From NCBI RefSeq assembly GCF_002750975.1, contig NZ_PEJS01000001.1, positions 1,798,001-1,862,000 of the forward strand: a stretch of DNA of 64,000 nucleotides, read 5' to 3'. A program made the position numbers and the translations under genes. The stretch is from Stenotrophomonas indicatrix. GTDB taxonomy: Bacteria; Pseudomonadota; Gammaproteobacteria; Xanthomonadales; Xanthomonadaceae. This document shows positions 30,568-39,681 of the stretch, in pieces (position 1 is the stretch's first letter; each line of letters begins with the position of its first letter). The notes below the pieces were generated by a model, which had not been told where the DNA came from, did not search any database, and saw only the letters and a list, made by a program, of their open reading frames with translations.

Positions 30568-32508
30568 ATGCTTCAACCCGTTTCCTGCGCGCTGGCGCTG
30601 GCCTGCCTGCTGGCAGCCGGCCCGGTGCTGGCCGACGCCGACGCGACGGCTGTACCCGCAGTCGCGCCGCCGTCCACCGGCAGCGATGCCGAGGCCAGCA
30701 ACAACTTCAGCTTTGTACGTTATCGCGCCGACTACCAGGTGCGCGCCGATGCCGGCAACGTGCAGACCGAAACCTACGAAATCCTGCTCAAGACCAAGGC
30801 AGCGGTGGAGCAGTTCAGCCAGGTGCGGTTGAGCTACAGCGAGAAGATGGAAACGCTGGATGTGGTCAACGCCTATACGCTGACCGCCGACGGCCAGCGC
30901 CGCGAAGTGCCGGCCGACCGCATCTACACCCAGGAAAGCTATTCCAGTGCCTCGGCGGCGATGTATGCCGACCGCAAGGTGCGGGTGATCGTGTTCCCGA
31001 ACCTGGCGCCGGGCACGCGGCTGTTCTATCAGGTGCGCCGGACCCAGCTGACGCCCTATTTCCCGGGCTACTTCGGCCTGTGGGAAACCTTCAATGTGTT
31101 CACCCAGTACGACGATGCCGAAGTGACCCTCAGCGCGCCGGCCAATCTGCCCATGTTCGTGGACAGCCGTGGCGTTCAGGGCAGTGACCGGCCGGTGGTG
31201 AAGAACGGCCAGGCGCAATGGCGCTGGCGCTACCAGCGCCGCGAGCCGATGCAGGCGCAGAACTGGTCGGCGGCGGTGTGGGAGTTCGGGCCGAACATCA
31301 TGGCCAGCACCTATCGCGACTGGGCGCAGATGGGTCGCGCCTACCAACTGAAAGCAGGGCCGGCCGCACAGGTCACCCCGGAGATCCAGGCGCTGGCCGA
31401 TGAAGTCACCGCCGGCGTCAGCGACCGTCGCGCGCAGGCCGATGCGCTGTACCGCTGGGTGGCGCAGAACATCCGCTACGTGGCGGTGTACCTGGGCAAT
31501 GGCGGCCTGGAGCCGAACAGTGCGCAGAGCATCCTCGACAACCACTATGGCGACTGCAAGGACCACGTAACGATCCTCGAGGCGCTGCTGGCGGCCAAGG
31601 GCATCACCAGTTCGCCGGTGCTGATCGGTGCCGGTGGCGGCCCGACGCTGCCGAAGATTCCGCTGCTGGGCCGCTTCAACCACGCCATCACCTACGTGCC
31701 CGAGTTCGACCTGTACCTGGATTCGACCAGTGCCTGGGCGCGCTTCGGCCAGCTGCCCGATGGCGACCTCGGTGCGCCGGTGCTGCACACCCGTGATGCC
31801 ACCCTGGCGCGCACGCCGGCCAATGATCCGCAGCGCAACGCCACGGTAATGGATGTGCGCTTCACCTTCGACGCGCAGGGCAACCTGCGTGGCGAGACAG
31901 TGCCGCAGCTGAGCGACAACGCCGAGATCGGCATGCGGGCGCAGTTCGCCCAGCTCAATGCACAGAACCGGGCGCGCGCTGAAGAATCGATCATGGCCGC
32001 GTCCGGTTTCGATGGCCGCGGCCAGCTGCAGCTGCAGGGTGTGCCGGTCGACCTGACCCGGCCGTTCGGCTATCGCATGGCCTTCCAGGCCGAGGACTAC
32101 GTGGACTTCGATGTGGCCGGCGGCATGGCCGTGCCCGATCCGCCCGGTGGTGAATCGGTACGCGGGCTGTATGCCAGCGCCTCGGCGCCGGACAATGAGA
32201 CGCCGTTCTACTGCAATGCCAGCCTGCGCGAGGAAACCTATCGCCTGCAGTTCCCGGCCAATGCCCCGATCATCGCGATTCCGCGCAGCCAGCGGTTTGC
32301 CAATGCGGCCGGCGAGTACCGGGTCGACTGGAGCCGGCAGGGCCAGGAAGTGACCGTGCATCACCGCCTGCAGCAGAACGCGGTGCGCGGCGCCGAGGCG
32401 CTGTGCCAGCCGCAGGACTATGCCGCGTTCCGCGCGCTGTTCCGCGAGGTACGCCGCGGCTTCCGTGGCCAGGTGCTGTACGGCAAGCTGCCGGCCGCTG
32501 GCGGCTGA
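30568..32508 (+). CDS. Secreted DUF3857/transglutaminase-like protein
   Basis: 646 residues with a signal peptide ending near PVLADA. An N-terminal DUF3857 beta-domain (about 50-240) is followed by a transglutaminase-like core. Its catalytic triad is visible as Cys in HYGDCKDH, His in RFNHAITYVP and Asp in LYLDSTS. It is probably periplasmic or outer-membrane associated. Substrate is unknown: peptidase or amide-transfer activity are both possible. It follows ftsK by 41 bases and precedes lolA, likely co-transcribed with ftsK. Confidence 0.85.
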   Translation: MLQPVSCALALACLLAAGPVLADADATAVPAVAPPSTGSDAEASNNFSFVRYRADYQVRADAGNVQTETYEILLKTKAAVEQFSQVRLSYSEKMETLDVVNAYTLTADGQRREVPADRIYTQESYSSASAAMYADRKVRVIVFPNLAPGTRLFYQVRRTQLTPYFPGYFGLWETFNVFTQYDDAEVTLSAPANLPMFVDSRGVQGSDRPVVKNGQAQWRWRYQRREPMQAQNWSAAVWEFGPNIMASTYRDWAQMGRAYQLKAGPAAQVTPEIQALADEVTAGVSDRRAQADALYRWVAQNIRYVAVYLGNGGLEPNSAQSILDNHYGDCKDHVTILEALLAAKGITSSPVLIGAGGGPTLPKIPLLGRFNHAITYVPEFDLYLDSTSAWARFGQLPDGDLGAPVLHTRDATLARTPANDPQRNATVMDVRFTFDAQGNLRGETVPQLSDNAEIGMRAQFAQLNAQNRARAEESIMAASGFDGRGQLQLQGVPVDLTRPFGYRMAFQAEDYVDFDVAGGMAVPDPPGGESVRGLYASASAPDNETPFYCNASLREETYRLQFPANAPIIAIPRSQRFANAAGEYRVDWSRQGQEVTVHHRLQQNAVRGAEALCQPQDYAAFRALFREVRRGFRGQVLYGKLPAAGG

Positions 32509-32618
32509 ATCGCCGATCAGCGATCAGGGCGTCATAATGGCGTCCTGATCGCCCATTCATCTTTCGCCGGGCACACTGGCACCCAACTTTCCTGGCCGCG
32601 CGCCCACAGGATCCCTGC

Positions 32619-33257
32619 ATGAACCTTCGCCTCCGCCGTTTCCTTGCCACCACCACCCTGGCCGTGGCCTGCGCCGCTGCCGGCAGCGCCTGGGCCGGCG
32701 CCCGTGATGACCTGAAAACCTTCACCACCGGCCTGAAGGGCCTGGATGGGCAGTTCAGCCAGCAGGTGTTCGACAGCCGTGGCAAGGTCAAGGAATCCAC
32801 CAGTGGTCGCGTCGCTTTGTCGGCACCGCGCCTGTTCCGTTGGGAATACGTGCGCCCGCACGAGCAGCTGATCGTGGCTGACGGCAAGAAGGTGTGGATG
32901 TTCGAGCCGGACCTGGAGCAGGCGACCGTGCGCGAGCAGGGCAAGGAAGAGCAGAACAGCCCGCTGACCGCGCTGATCAACCCGGCACTGCTGGAGCAGC
33001 AGTACGACGTGAGCGAAGAGGCCGCCACCCGCGATGGCCTGCAGTGGCTGTCGCTGTCGCCGAAGCGCGAGACCGAAGCCAGCTTCCAGTACGCCGCGCT
33101 GGGCTTCAACGCGCAGGGTCTGGCGAAGATGGAGATCACCGATGCCGTGGGCCAGCGCACCGTGATCAATTTCAGCGGCTGGAAGCGCAACCCCAGCTTC
33201 GCCGCCAACACCTTCCGCTTCACCCCGCCGGCCGGTACCGACGTCATCGGCAACTGA
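32619..33257 (+). CDS. lolA: Outer-membrane lipoprotein carrier protein LolA
   Basis: 212 residues with a signal peptide ending in AGSAWAG. The LolA fold is clear (LKTFTTGLKGLDGQFSQQVFD, RLFRWEYVRPHEQLIVADG, YAALGFNAQGLAKMEITDA). It ferries lipoproteins across the periplasm from LolCDE to LolB. The ftsK-lolA-rarA order is widespread in proteobacteria. An inverted repeat (GCGATCAGG..CCTGATCGC, about 32520-32553) precedes it. Confidence 0.95.
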   Translation: MNLRLRRFLATTTLAVACAAAGSAWAGARDDLKTFTTGLKGLDGQFSQQVFDSRGKVKESTSGRVALSAPRLFRWEYVRPHEQLIVADGKKVWMFEPDLEQATVREQGKEEQNSPLTALINPALLEQQYDVSEEAATRDGLQWLSLSPKRETEASFQYAALGFNAQGLAKMEITDAVGQRTVINFSGWKRNPSFAANTFRFTPPAGTDVIGN

Positions 33258-33263
33258 TCGCGG

Positions 33264-33456
33264 TCGCCGGGCATGGCCCGGCGCTACCTGCGCTGGTGGG
33301 TGTCAACCGGCACCGCCTTGGTGGGTGTCAACCTTGGTTGACATGCTTTTGATCTGCCGGCCAGCGGCCGGCACTACCGATTGCCGCACATCTCCGGTCA
33401 GTCGGGCATGGCCCGGCGCTACCGTCCTTGGTGGGTGCCAACCTTGGTTGGCACGC
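33264..33456. repeat. Array of five SMAG-type REPs of different subfamilies
   Basis: Within 190 bases there are CGCCGGGCATGGCCCGGCG, GTGTCAACCTTGGTTGACA, TGCCGGCCAGCGGCCGGCA, a second GGGCATGGCCCGGCG copy and GTGCCAACCTTGGTTGGCAC. Most end in CTAC (GTAG inverted). They fill the lolA-rarA gap and reach into the rarA -35 region. Confidence 0.8.
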
Positions 33457-33463
33457 TCTCGCG

Positions 33464-33469
33464 GTACAA
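33464..33469 (+). promoter_or_regulatory. -10 box of rarA, placed for a leaderless mRNA
   Basis: TACAAT ends seven bases before the GTG chosen for rarA. The -35 side lies in a REP palindrome (TTGGTT or TTGGCA, non-ideal spacing). Confidence 0.45.
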
Positions 33470-33476
33470 TGACCGC

Positions 33477-34838
33477 GTGCCAAGACATCGCTCCACTTCA
33501 TTCCCCGGCCCCGATCTGCTGAGTGTTGATCGGGAACACATGCGCCCGCTGGCCGAGCGCATGCGCCCCCGCACCCTGGATGAGATGGTCGGGCAGAAGC
33601 GTCTGCTCGCGCCAGAGAGCGCTTTGCGCCGCGCCGTCGAATCCGGACGCGTGCATTCGATGATCCTGTGGGGACCGCCCGGCTGCGGCAAGACCACGCT
33701 GGCGCTGTTGCTGGCTGAATACTCCGACGCCGAATTCCGTGCCATTTCCGCCGTGCTGTCCGGCCTGCCGGAGGTGCGCCAGGTGCTGGCAGAGGCCGCG
33801 CAGCGCTTCGCCGAAGGTCGTCGCACCGTGCTGTTCGTCGATGAAGTGCACCGCTTCAACAAGGCGCAGCAGGATGCGTTCCTGCCGCACATCGAGCGCG
33901 GCACCATCCTGTTCGTCGGTGCAACCACCGAGAACCCGTCGTTCGAGTTGAACTCGGCGCTGCTATCGCGTTGCCGCGTGCACGTGCTGGAAGGTGTTTC
34001 GCCAACCGACATCGTCGAAGCGCTGGAACGTGCGCTCGGTGATCGCGAGCGCGGGCTGGGCGAGGAACGCATCGAAGTCGCGCCCGAGCTGCTGCTGGAG
34101 ATCGCCACCGCCGCTGATGGCGACGTCCGCCGTGCGCTGACCCTGCTGGAAATCGCCGCCGAGCTGGCGGGCGGGGAGGGTGGTCGCATCACCCCGCAGA
34201 CGCTGACCCAGGTGCTGGCCGACCGCACCCGCCGCTTCGACAAGGGCGGCGAGCAGTTCTACGACCAGATCTCGGCGCTACACAAGTCGGTGCGCAGCTC
34301 CAACCCGGATGCCGCGCTGTACTGGCTGACGCGGATGCTCGACGGTGGCTGCGATCCGTCCTATCTGGCGCGCCGGCTGACCCGCATGGCCATCGAGGAC
34401 ATCGGCCTGGCCGATCCTCGCGCGCAGAGCATGGCGCTGGAAGCGTGGGACATCTACGAGCGGCTCGGCAGCCCGGAAGGCGAGCTCGCCTTCGCGCAGC
34501 TGGTGCTGTACCTGGCCAGCACCGCCAAGTCGAATGCCGGCTATGCCGCCTTCAACCAGGCCAAGGCCGATGTGCGCGACAGTGGTACCGAAGAAGTGCC
34601 GCTGCACCTGCGCAATGCACCGACCAAGCTGATGAAGGAGCTGGGCTACGGTGCCGAGTACCAGTACGACCACGATGCCGAGGGCGGCATCGCGCTGGAC
34701 CAGACCGGTTTCCCCGATGCGATGGGCGAGCGGGTGTATTACAACCCGGTGCCGCGTGGGCTGGAGATCAAGCTGAAGGAAAAACTGGATCGCCTGCGCG
34801 CCGAGCGTGAGGCGGCGAGGGCGGCCAAGGGCGCGTAG
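33477..34838 (+). CDS. rarA: Replication-associated recombination protein RarA (MgsA)
   Basis: 453 residues from a GTG (MPRHRSTSFPG). An ATG 21 codons later (MRPLAERMRP) is the alternative. AAA+ motifs: Walker A GPPGCGKT, Walker B FVDEVHRFNK, sensor region GATTENPSFELNSAL. The C-terminal tetramerisation part includes HLRNAPTKLMKELGYG. RarA acts at stalled replication forks with SSB and RecA. The GTG is favoured because a TACAAT lies at the right distance for a leaderless transcript. Confidence 0.92.
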   Translation: MPRHRSTSFPGPDLLSVDREHMRPLAERMRPRTLDEMVGQKRLLAPESALRRAVESGRVHSMILWGPPGCGKTTLALLLAEYSDAEFRAISAVLSGLPEVRQVLAEAAQRFAEGRRTVLFVDEVHRFNKAQQDAFLPHIERGTILFVGATTENPSFELNSALLSRCRVHVLEGVSPTDIVEALERALGDRERGLGEERIEVAPELLLEIATAADGDVRRALTLLEIAAELAGGEGGRITPQTLTQVLADRTRRFDKGGEQFYDQISALHKSVRSSNPDAALYWLTRMLDGGCDPSYLARRLTRMAIEDIGLADPRAQSMALEAWDIYERLGSPEGELAFAQLVLYLASTAKSNAGYAAFNQAKADVRDSGTEEVPLHLRNAPTKLMKELGYGAEYQYDHDAEGGIALDQTGFPDAMGERVYYNPVPRGLEIKLKEKLDRLRAEREAARAAKGA

Positions 34839-34922
34839 TCGTCTGTGTGTGGCAAGGCGGCGCATTGCCCCGGCCGCATGCATTTGGCAGACTGCGCGGC
34901 TTGTTTTTCAAGGAACGATGCC

Positions 34923-35324
34923 GTGCAGGAAATGATTCTGCCGTTGAAGCGCTACGCCCAGTTCGAAGGCCGCGCCAACCGCCGCGAGTACTGGATGTTC
35001 CAGCTGTTCCTGCTGCTTGCGGGAGCCGCGGTATGCGTGATTGCGCTGACAGTGGCGCTCGTTGCCGGCCTCGTGCTGGACGCTGATTCCAGCTGGATGG
35101 CCGGGATCACGATCGGCGCGGTGGCACTGGCGGGTGCGCTCTGGCTGGCCACGATCGTGCCGCTGATCGCGGTGACCGTGCGCCGCCTGCATGACTGCAA
35201 CCAGTCAGGGTGGCTGTACCTGCTGGCGCTGGTGCCGGGCGGTGGCGTGGTGATCCTGATCTTTGCGCTGCTGCCGGGTACGCCGCAGGACAACCCGTAC
35301 GGTCCGGTGCCCGCCGGCCCCTGA
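34923..35324 (+). CDS. DUF805 inner-membrane protein
   Basis: 133 residues from a GTG with AGGA eight bases upstream. An ATG three codons later is nearly as good. It has the DUF805 signature FEGRANRREYWMF, three membrane helices and VTVRRLHDCNQSGW before the last one. Function of the family is unknown. It follows rarA by 84 bases. Confidence 0.85.
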   Translation: MQEMILPLKRYAQFEGRANRREYWMFQLFLLLAGAAVCVIALTVALVAGLVLDADSSWMAGITIGAVALAGALWLATIVPLIAVTVRRLHDCNQSGWLYLLALVPGGGVVILIFALLPGTPQDNPYGPVPAGP

Positions 35325-35349
35325 GTCAACGGGTTTTGGCCCGATGCAA

Positions 35350-35374
35350 CGAAGCCGGCCCAGGGCCGGCTTCG
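35350..35374. terminator. Bidirectional hairpin terminator
   Basis: CGAAGCCGGCC, three-base loop, GGCCGGCTTCG: eleven perfect pairs between the DUF805 gene and the convergent small secreted-protein gene. It is followed by TCGTTT on the plus strand. Confidence 0.75.
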
Positions 35375-35409
35375 TCGTTTCTGCGCTGCTGTCGGCGGTG
35401 CCGAACCGA

Positions 35410-35784
35410 TTACTGCAGAACGCAGTCGCCCAGCGCCAGGTAATCCGAGCCCGAACTGAACTGCAGTGTGCAGCTGGCGGTGAAGGCGACGCCGTCCTCC
35501 ATCGCTGCAAGCTTGGCATTCTGCTCGTCATTGGAGGCGGTCAGGCGGGCCAGCACCTGGCCATCCTCATCGCCCGCCTCAAGGACCGGCTCGCCCTGCA
35601 GGTTGCTGGAGGCGCCCAGGCTCACCGCCGTGAACTGTACGGTCTGGTTGAGCTGTTCCAGCCCGAGGGAGGAATAGCCGGCCTCTTCATAGGCCGAATA
35701 CAGCCCGGCCAGGCTCGGCGCGGCATGGCCGGCCAGCGGGGCGAGAAGGCCGGCGACGAGTGCGATCAGTGCTTTGTGCTTCAA
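35410..35784 (-). CDS. Small secreted OB-fold-like protein
   Basis: 124 residues from a TTG that begins a clear signal peptide (MKHKALIALVAGLLAPLAGHAA). No ATG or GTG fits better. The mature part resembles tRNA_anti-like OB domains: NQTVQFTAVSLGAS, later VAFTASCTLQ and LALGDCVL, with two cysteines that could pair. Role unknown. Confidence 0.65.
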   Translation of the reverse strand: MKHKALIALVAGLLAPLAGHAAPSLAGLYSAYEEAGYSSLGLEQLNQTVQFTAVSLGASSNLQGEPVLEAGDEDGQVLARLTASNDEQNAKLAAMEDGVAFTASCTLQFSSGSDYLALGDCVLQ

Positions 35785-35974
35785 GGGGTTCTCACAATCA
35801 TGGGATCCGATCCCATGGCGGTTGTGGAGCTGATGGGCAGGGGCCAGGCAGGCACCCGCAAGGGCGGGGCGATTCCTGCGCCCCGATGGCAGGCAAAGTA
35901 GAGGAACCCGGACTTCCGGTGCAAGCGCTGGCTTAAGCATTGTCGCGCGCGTGATACATAGCGTGACGTTTGAT

Positions 35975-35993
35975 CGATGTGATAATCATTCGC
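35975..35993 (+). promoter_or_regulatory. Fur box upstream of the esterase-hmu operon
   Basis: CGATGTGATAATCATTCGC matches 12 of 19 bases of GATAATGATAATCATTATC, including an unbroken TGATAATCATT core. It sits where a promoter for the following operon would be, so iron repression is likely. Confidence 0.65.
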
Positions 35994-36054
35994 GTTTAAG
36001 GTAGACTGCGGTCCCTTGTGAACCGGTGGCCGTGTGCCGCTTTCGCCGTCACTG

Positions 36055-37083
36055 ATGAAGTCTTCCGTCCTGCCTCCGCGCCGCGGCCCGCTGCTGTCCG
36101 GCCTGGCCGCCTTGATGATGGGCCTGCTCCTGGCTACCCCGTACGCATACGCGCAGCAACGCAATCCGCTGCAGAAGATGGGCCAGACCGTGCTTGATGC
36201 ACCGGCGGCCAGCTATCGCTTCGAGCGTTTCGTGATCGACAGCCCCGACCAGCAGCGCCGCTGGCGGGTGAATGTGGCGATTCCGGCCAAGGCCCCCAAG
36301 GCGCCATCGCCGGTGCTGTACGCACTGGACGGCAACGCCGTGGCGATGGTGCTGGACCAGCCGCTGCTGGCCGAGCTGGCCGCACGCAAGGCGCCGCCGG
36401 TGCTGGTGCTGATCGGCTACGACAACGACCTGCGCATTGATTCGGCGTCGCGCACCCGCGACTACACCGCATGGATCGATCGCGCCGATGATGAAAGCGG
36501 CAGGACGCAGGCTGTCGGCGGCGGCGCAGCGGCCTTCCTGGACATGATCGAGCGTCGCATCAAGCCCGAAGTGGAACGCCGCGTCAACATCGATCGCCAG
36601 CAGCAGGCCCTGTGGGGCCATTCGCTGGGCGGCCTGTTCGTGCTCAGCAGCCTGTACACCCGTCCGGCCGCCTTCCAGTACTACCTCAGTGCCAGTCCGT
36701 CATTGTGGTGGAGCCAGGGTGCGCCGCTGGGTGACATCGAGCAGCAGTTCGTGCAGAACGTGCATGGCCAGCCAGCAAAGGTGTGGCTGATGCTGGGCGG
36801 TGCCGAGCGCGTCGGCGACCGTGGCAAGCGCGACATGAGCAATCCGCGCGTGGTCGCGCATCTGCGCCGCATTGGTGGCGCCACTCCGGATGCGGCGATG
36901 CAGCTGTCCGAGCGCTTGGGCAAGGTGCCGGGGCTGAGCGTGCAGTACCGCGAGTTCCCAGGCCTGGGCCATGGCCCGATGCTGCCGGCGTCCTTCCACG
37001 CGGCGCTGCACGAGCTTTATGGCGTGACCGACCGCAGCGCCGCCGACGGCCAGCCGGCCGGTGGAGACAACGCCGCCGAATGA
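36055..37083 (+). CDS. Secreted alpha/beta hydrolase of the esterase-D/IroE type
   Basis: 342 residues with a signal peptide (to about ATPYAYAQ). The nucleophile elbow GHSLGG and the oxyanion-side region VLYALDGNAV, plus a late GLGHGP histidine, fit the putative esterase family that includes IroE and Fes-like siderophore esterases. It would act in the periplasm. First gene of the Fur-boxed operon, so a role in releasing iron from a ferric siderophore is plausible but unproven. A GTG seven codons upstream is an alternative start. Confidence 0.8.
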   Translation: MKSSVLPPRRGPLLSGLAALMMGLLLATPYAYAQQRNPLQKMGQTVLDAPAASYRFERFVIDSPDQQRRWRVNVAIPAKAPKAPSPVLYALDGNAVAMVLDQPLLAELAARKAPPVLVLIGYDNDLRIDSASRTRDYTAWIDRADDESGRTQAVGGGAAAFLDMIERRIKPEVERRVNIDRQQQALWGHSLGGLFVLSSLYTRPAAFQYYLSASPSLWWSQGAPLGDIEQQFVQNVHGQPAKVWLMLGGAERVGDRGKRDMSNPRVVAHLRRIGGATPDAAMQLSERLGKVPGLSVQYREFPGLGHGPMLPASFHAALHELYGVTDRSAADGQPAGGDNAAE

Positions 37084-37204
37084 CCCCCTCGCACGGCAGT
37101 GCCGTGCGACCCCACTACCCAGGCGGACTGTCGATGTGCAGCGGCCAAGGCAACCGATGAATTCCGCGCCACCAGGCGCGGCCTACGTGTGCAAGGAGCC
37201 TTCC

Positions 37205-38584
37205 ATGTCATTCCGTCCGTCTTTCCGCCTCACTTCCCTGGCCGCCGGCCTGCTGCTGGCAGTGACCGCCAGCGCACAGCCGGTGTTCGACCAGCCGGCC
37301 AGCGCTACCTTCAAGGGCCAGGTTGTCTCACGCGGTGAGAACGTGGTTCCCGGCAGCACCGCCGATGTCACCGGCCGCGGCTTCGTGCCGGGCCAGCAGG
37401 TCAGCCTGCTGCGTGGCGATACCGTGCTCAACAGCCAGCCGGTGGTGGTCGATGCCGATGGCAACTTCAAGACCCAGCTGGCCATTCCGGCCGACGCCGT
37501 GCCGGGTACCCATCCGGTGGTGGTGCGCGCCAGCCAGCCGGCCGCCGCAGCCGTGCTGAAGCTGCGTGTGTCGCCGCAGCTGCCGCTTTCGGGCCAGGCG
37601 AAGTTCGCCACCCAGTCCAACAAGCTGGTGCCGGGCCTGTACCAGTCGGCCTACAGTGCTGCCAGCAATGCCGTGTTCGTGACCTCGGCCGTCGGCCGCC
37701 CGCCGGTCACCCAGTCGCAGCTGCTGAAACTGGACCCGAAGTCGCTGAAGGTGACCAAGGCCATCACCCCGGCGCAGGTGCCGGGCAGCACCAGCGGTGC
37801 GGTGTTCGCGGTGTATGGCGTGGGCGTCGATGATGCCAATGGCAATGTCTGGGTCAGCAATACCCGCCAGGACACCGTGGCTGTCTATCGCCAGGCGGAT
37901 CTGTCGCTGGTCCACCAGTTCCCGGTCGGCGCCGTGCCGCACGCCCGCGACGTGGTGGTCGACAGCACGCACGGCAAGGTGTTCGCCTCGGCCGCCGGTG
38001 AGGACCATCTGTCGGTGTTCGATGCGAAGACGCTGAAGACACTGGAGCCGATCACCCTGGCCTCCGGCGTGGACGACGAGAAGTTCGTGCCGATGAGCCT
38101 GGTGCTGGATGAGCCCAGCGGCAAGCTGTTCACGGTCAGCATCGGTACGCCGGAAGCGGCGGTGATCGATGTGGCCAGCGGCAAGGTCGACAAGGTCATC
38201 GATCTGGGCAATTCGATCAGCGCTTCGGGCGTTGCCTTCGATGCCGAGCGCAACCGCCTCTACGTGGCCTCGCAGGGCACCGACAACCTGCTGATCGTCG
38301 ACGTGGCCAGCGGCAAGGTCGTGCACGACGTGCCGGTCGGCGCCGGCGCACTGAACGTGGCCTTCGATGCGAAGAGTGGCCTGGCCTACGTCACCAATCG
38401 CGGTGCCGGCACCGTCACTGCCGTCGACCGTGATGGCAAGGTGGTCGGCAACCTCGATGGCGGCACCTTCCCCAATCACGTCCGCGCCGATGGCAAGGGC
38501 AATGTCTTCGCCGTGAACAAGTCGCGTGGCGCTGAAGATCCGAAGGGTGACCGCATCACCCGCATCAGCCTGCGCCAGCCGTAA
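37205..38584 (+). CDS. Secreted YncE-type seven-bladed beta-propeller protein
   Basis: 459 residues with a signal peptide ending TASAQPV. An immunoglobulin-like domain (about 35-125) precedes YVTN/NHL-type propeller repeats (NVWVSNTRQDTVAVY, RLYVASQGTDNLLIVDVASG, LAYVTNRGAGTVTAVD). YncE of E. coli is also iron-regulated and periplasmic. AAGGAG stands six bases before the ATG. It lies between the esterase and the haem importer genes and is probably in the same operon. Confidence 0.85.
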   Translation: MSFRPSFRLTSLAAGLLLAVTASAQPVFDQPASATFKGQVVSRGENVVPGSTADVTGRGFVPGQQVSLLRGDTVLNSQPVVVDADGNFKTQLAIPADAVPGTHPVVVRASQPAAAAVLKLRVSPQLPLSGQAKFATQSNKLVPGLYQSAYSAASNAVFVTSAVGRPPVTQSQLLKLDPKSLKVTKAITPAQVPGSTSGAVFAVYGVGVDDANGNVWVSNTRQDTVAVYRQADLSLVHQFPVGAVPHARDVVVDSTHGKVFASAAGEDHLSVFDAKTLKTLEPITLASGVDDEKFVPMSLVLDEPSGKLFTVSIGTPEAAVIDVASGKVDKVIDLGNSISASGVAFDAERNRLYVASQGTDNLLIVDVASGKVVHDVPVGAGALNVAFDAKSGLAYVTNRGAGTVTAVDRDGKVVGNLDGGTFPNHVRADGKGNVFAVNKSRGAEDPKGDRITRISLRQP

Positions 38585-38634
38585 GCCACAGGGCAGGGCG
38601 GCACCCCGCCGCCCTGCCAGCAAGGAGAATCTGC

Positions 38635-39681
38635 ATGAACATCGCTTCCCGCCTGCGCCAGTGCGCGCTCCCGATTGCCGTTTCATTGGTGCTGGCCGCC
38701 TGTGGCGACAAAGCGCCGCCGTCTGCCGGCAACCCAGATGCAGCAGCACCGGCGGCCGCCACCGCCAAGGCGGGAGCACTTCCCGCAGGTTGGCAGCGGG
38801 TGGCAGGCAGCGACGTGCCGACACTGCCGGGGCAGCAGGCGGTGCTGCCGAGCAAGGTACACTCCGACGATGGCGCCGATGTGGAGGTGGGTGACAGCAG
38901 CCGGATCATTGCTGGCGGTGACGACATCATCGCGGTGATCGAGGCGCTGGGGCTGGGCAAGCAGGTGTTCGCCGCGCCGACCAACACCACCACCGAGGCA
39001 GGCCTGGCCGCACCGCACCAGTTCCTGTTCAACCGCACGACCGGCGTGGAGGGGGTTCTCAGCCTGCAGGGGTCGCTGTTCATCGGCAACAGCCTGCGTC
39101 GCCACACCGAACTGGCAAAGAAGCTGCGCGAAGTGGGCGAGCCTGCAGTGGTGATCGATGACCTGCAGCCGGCGCCGGACAAGGTGCGCAAGATCGCCGC
39201 CGTGCTCGGCGTGGCCGACGCAGGGCAGACCCTGGCCACGCAGGTGCAGCGCCAGCTGGATGAGGCCGCCGCGATCGGCAAGGGCCTGGCGCATGCGCCG
39301 CGGGTGATCCATGTGTCGGCGACGGGAGCGGGCGGTTCGCCCACCGTGGCCGGTGCCGACAGCGCATCGGCCAAGCTGATCGCCCTGGCCGGCGGCCTCA
39401 ACATCGGCACCGAGGCCGGCGTGGCCAACTATTCGCAGCTGAGCAACGAAGGCGTGGTCGCGGCGGCACCGGACGTGATCCTGGTGACCGAGCACGACCT
39501 GCAGCTGTTCGGTGGCGCTGAAGGCCTGTGGAAGGCCTACCCGACGCTGAAGCAGACCCCGGCCGGACAGGCCAACCGGGTCTGGGTGATGCCGGATGCG
39601 CAGCTGAAGTACGCCAGCATCGGTTCCGGTGCGGGTGCATTGGCCCTGGCGCAGGCGCTGGCGGCGCTGCCGAAGGCATGA
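38635..39681 (+). CDS. hmuT: Haem/siderophore ABC transporter substrate-binding lipoprotein
   Basis: 348 residues. A lipoprotein signal with lipobox LAAC (Cys23) and a low-complexity Ala/Pro linker lead to a cluster-A periplasmic-binding fold (SRIIAGGDDIIAVIEALGLG, APDVILVTEHDLQLFGG). The N-terminal half and the gene order fit HmuT. It delivers haem to the permease. Its stop overlaps the permease start (ATGA). Confidence 0.88.
   Translation: MNIASRLRQCALPIAVSLVLAACGDKAPPSAGNPDAAAPAAATAKAGALPAGWQRVAGSDVPTLPGQQAVLPSKVHSDDGADVEVGDSSRIIAGGDDIIAVIEALGLGKQVFAAPTNTTTEAGLAAPHQFLFNRTTGVEGVLSLQGSLFIGNSLRRHTELAKKLREVGEPAVVIDDLQPAPDKVRKIAAVLGVADAGQTLATQVQRQLDEAAAIGKGLAHAPRVIHVSATGAGGSPTVAGADSASAKLIALAGGLNIGTEAGVANYSQLSNEGVVAAAPDVILVTEHDLQLFGGAEGLWKAYPTLKQTPAGQANRVWVMPDAQLKYASIGSGAGALALAQALAALPKA

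Noticed and set aside
33540..34838. ATG at 33540 as the rarA start
   Set aside because: Possible, but the GTG 21 codons earlier is preceded by a TACAAT at leaderless spacing; kept as the alternative.
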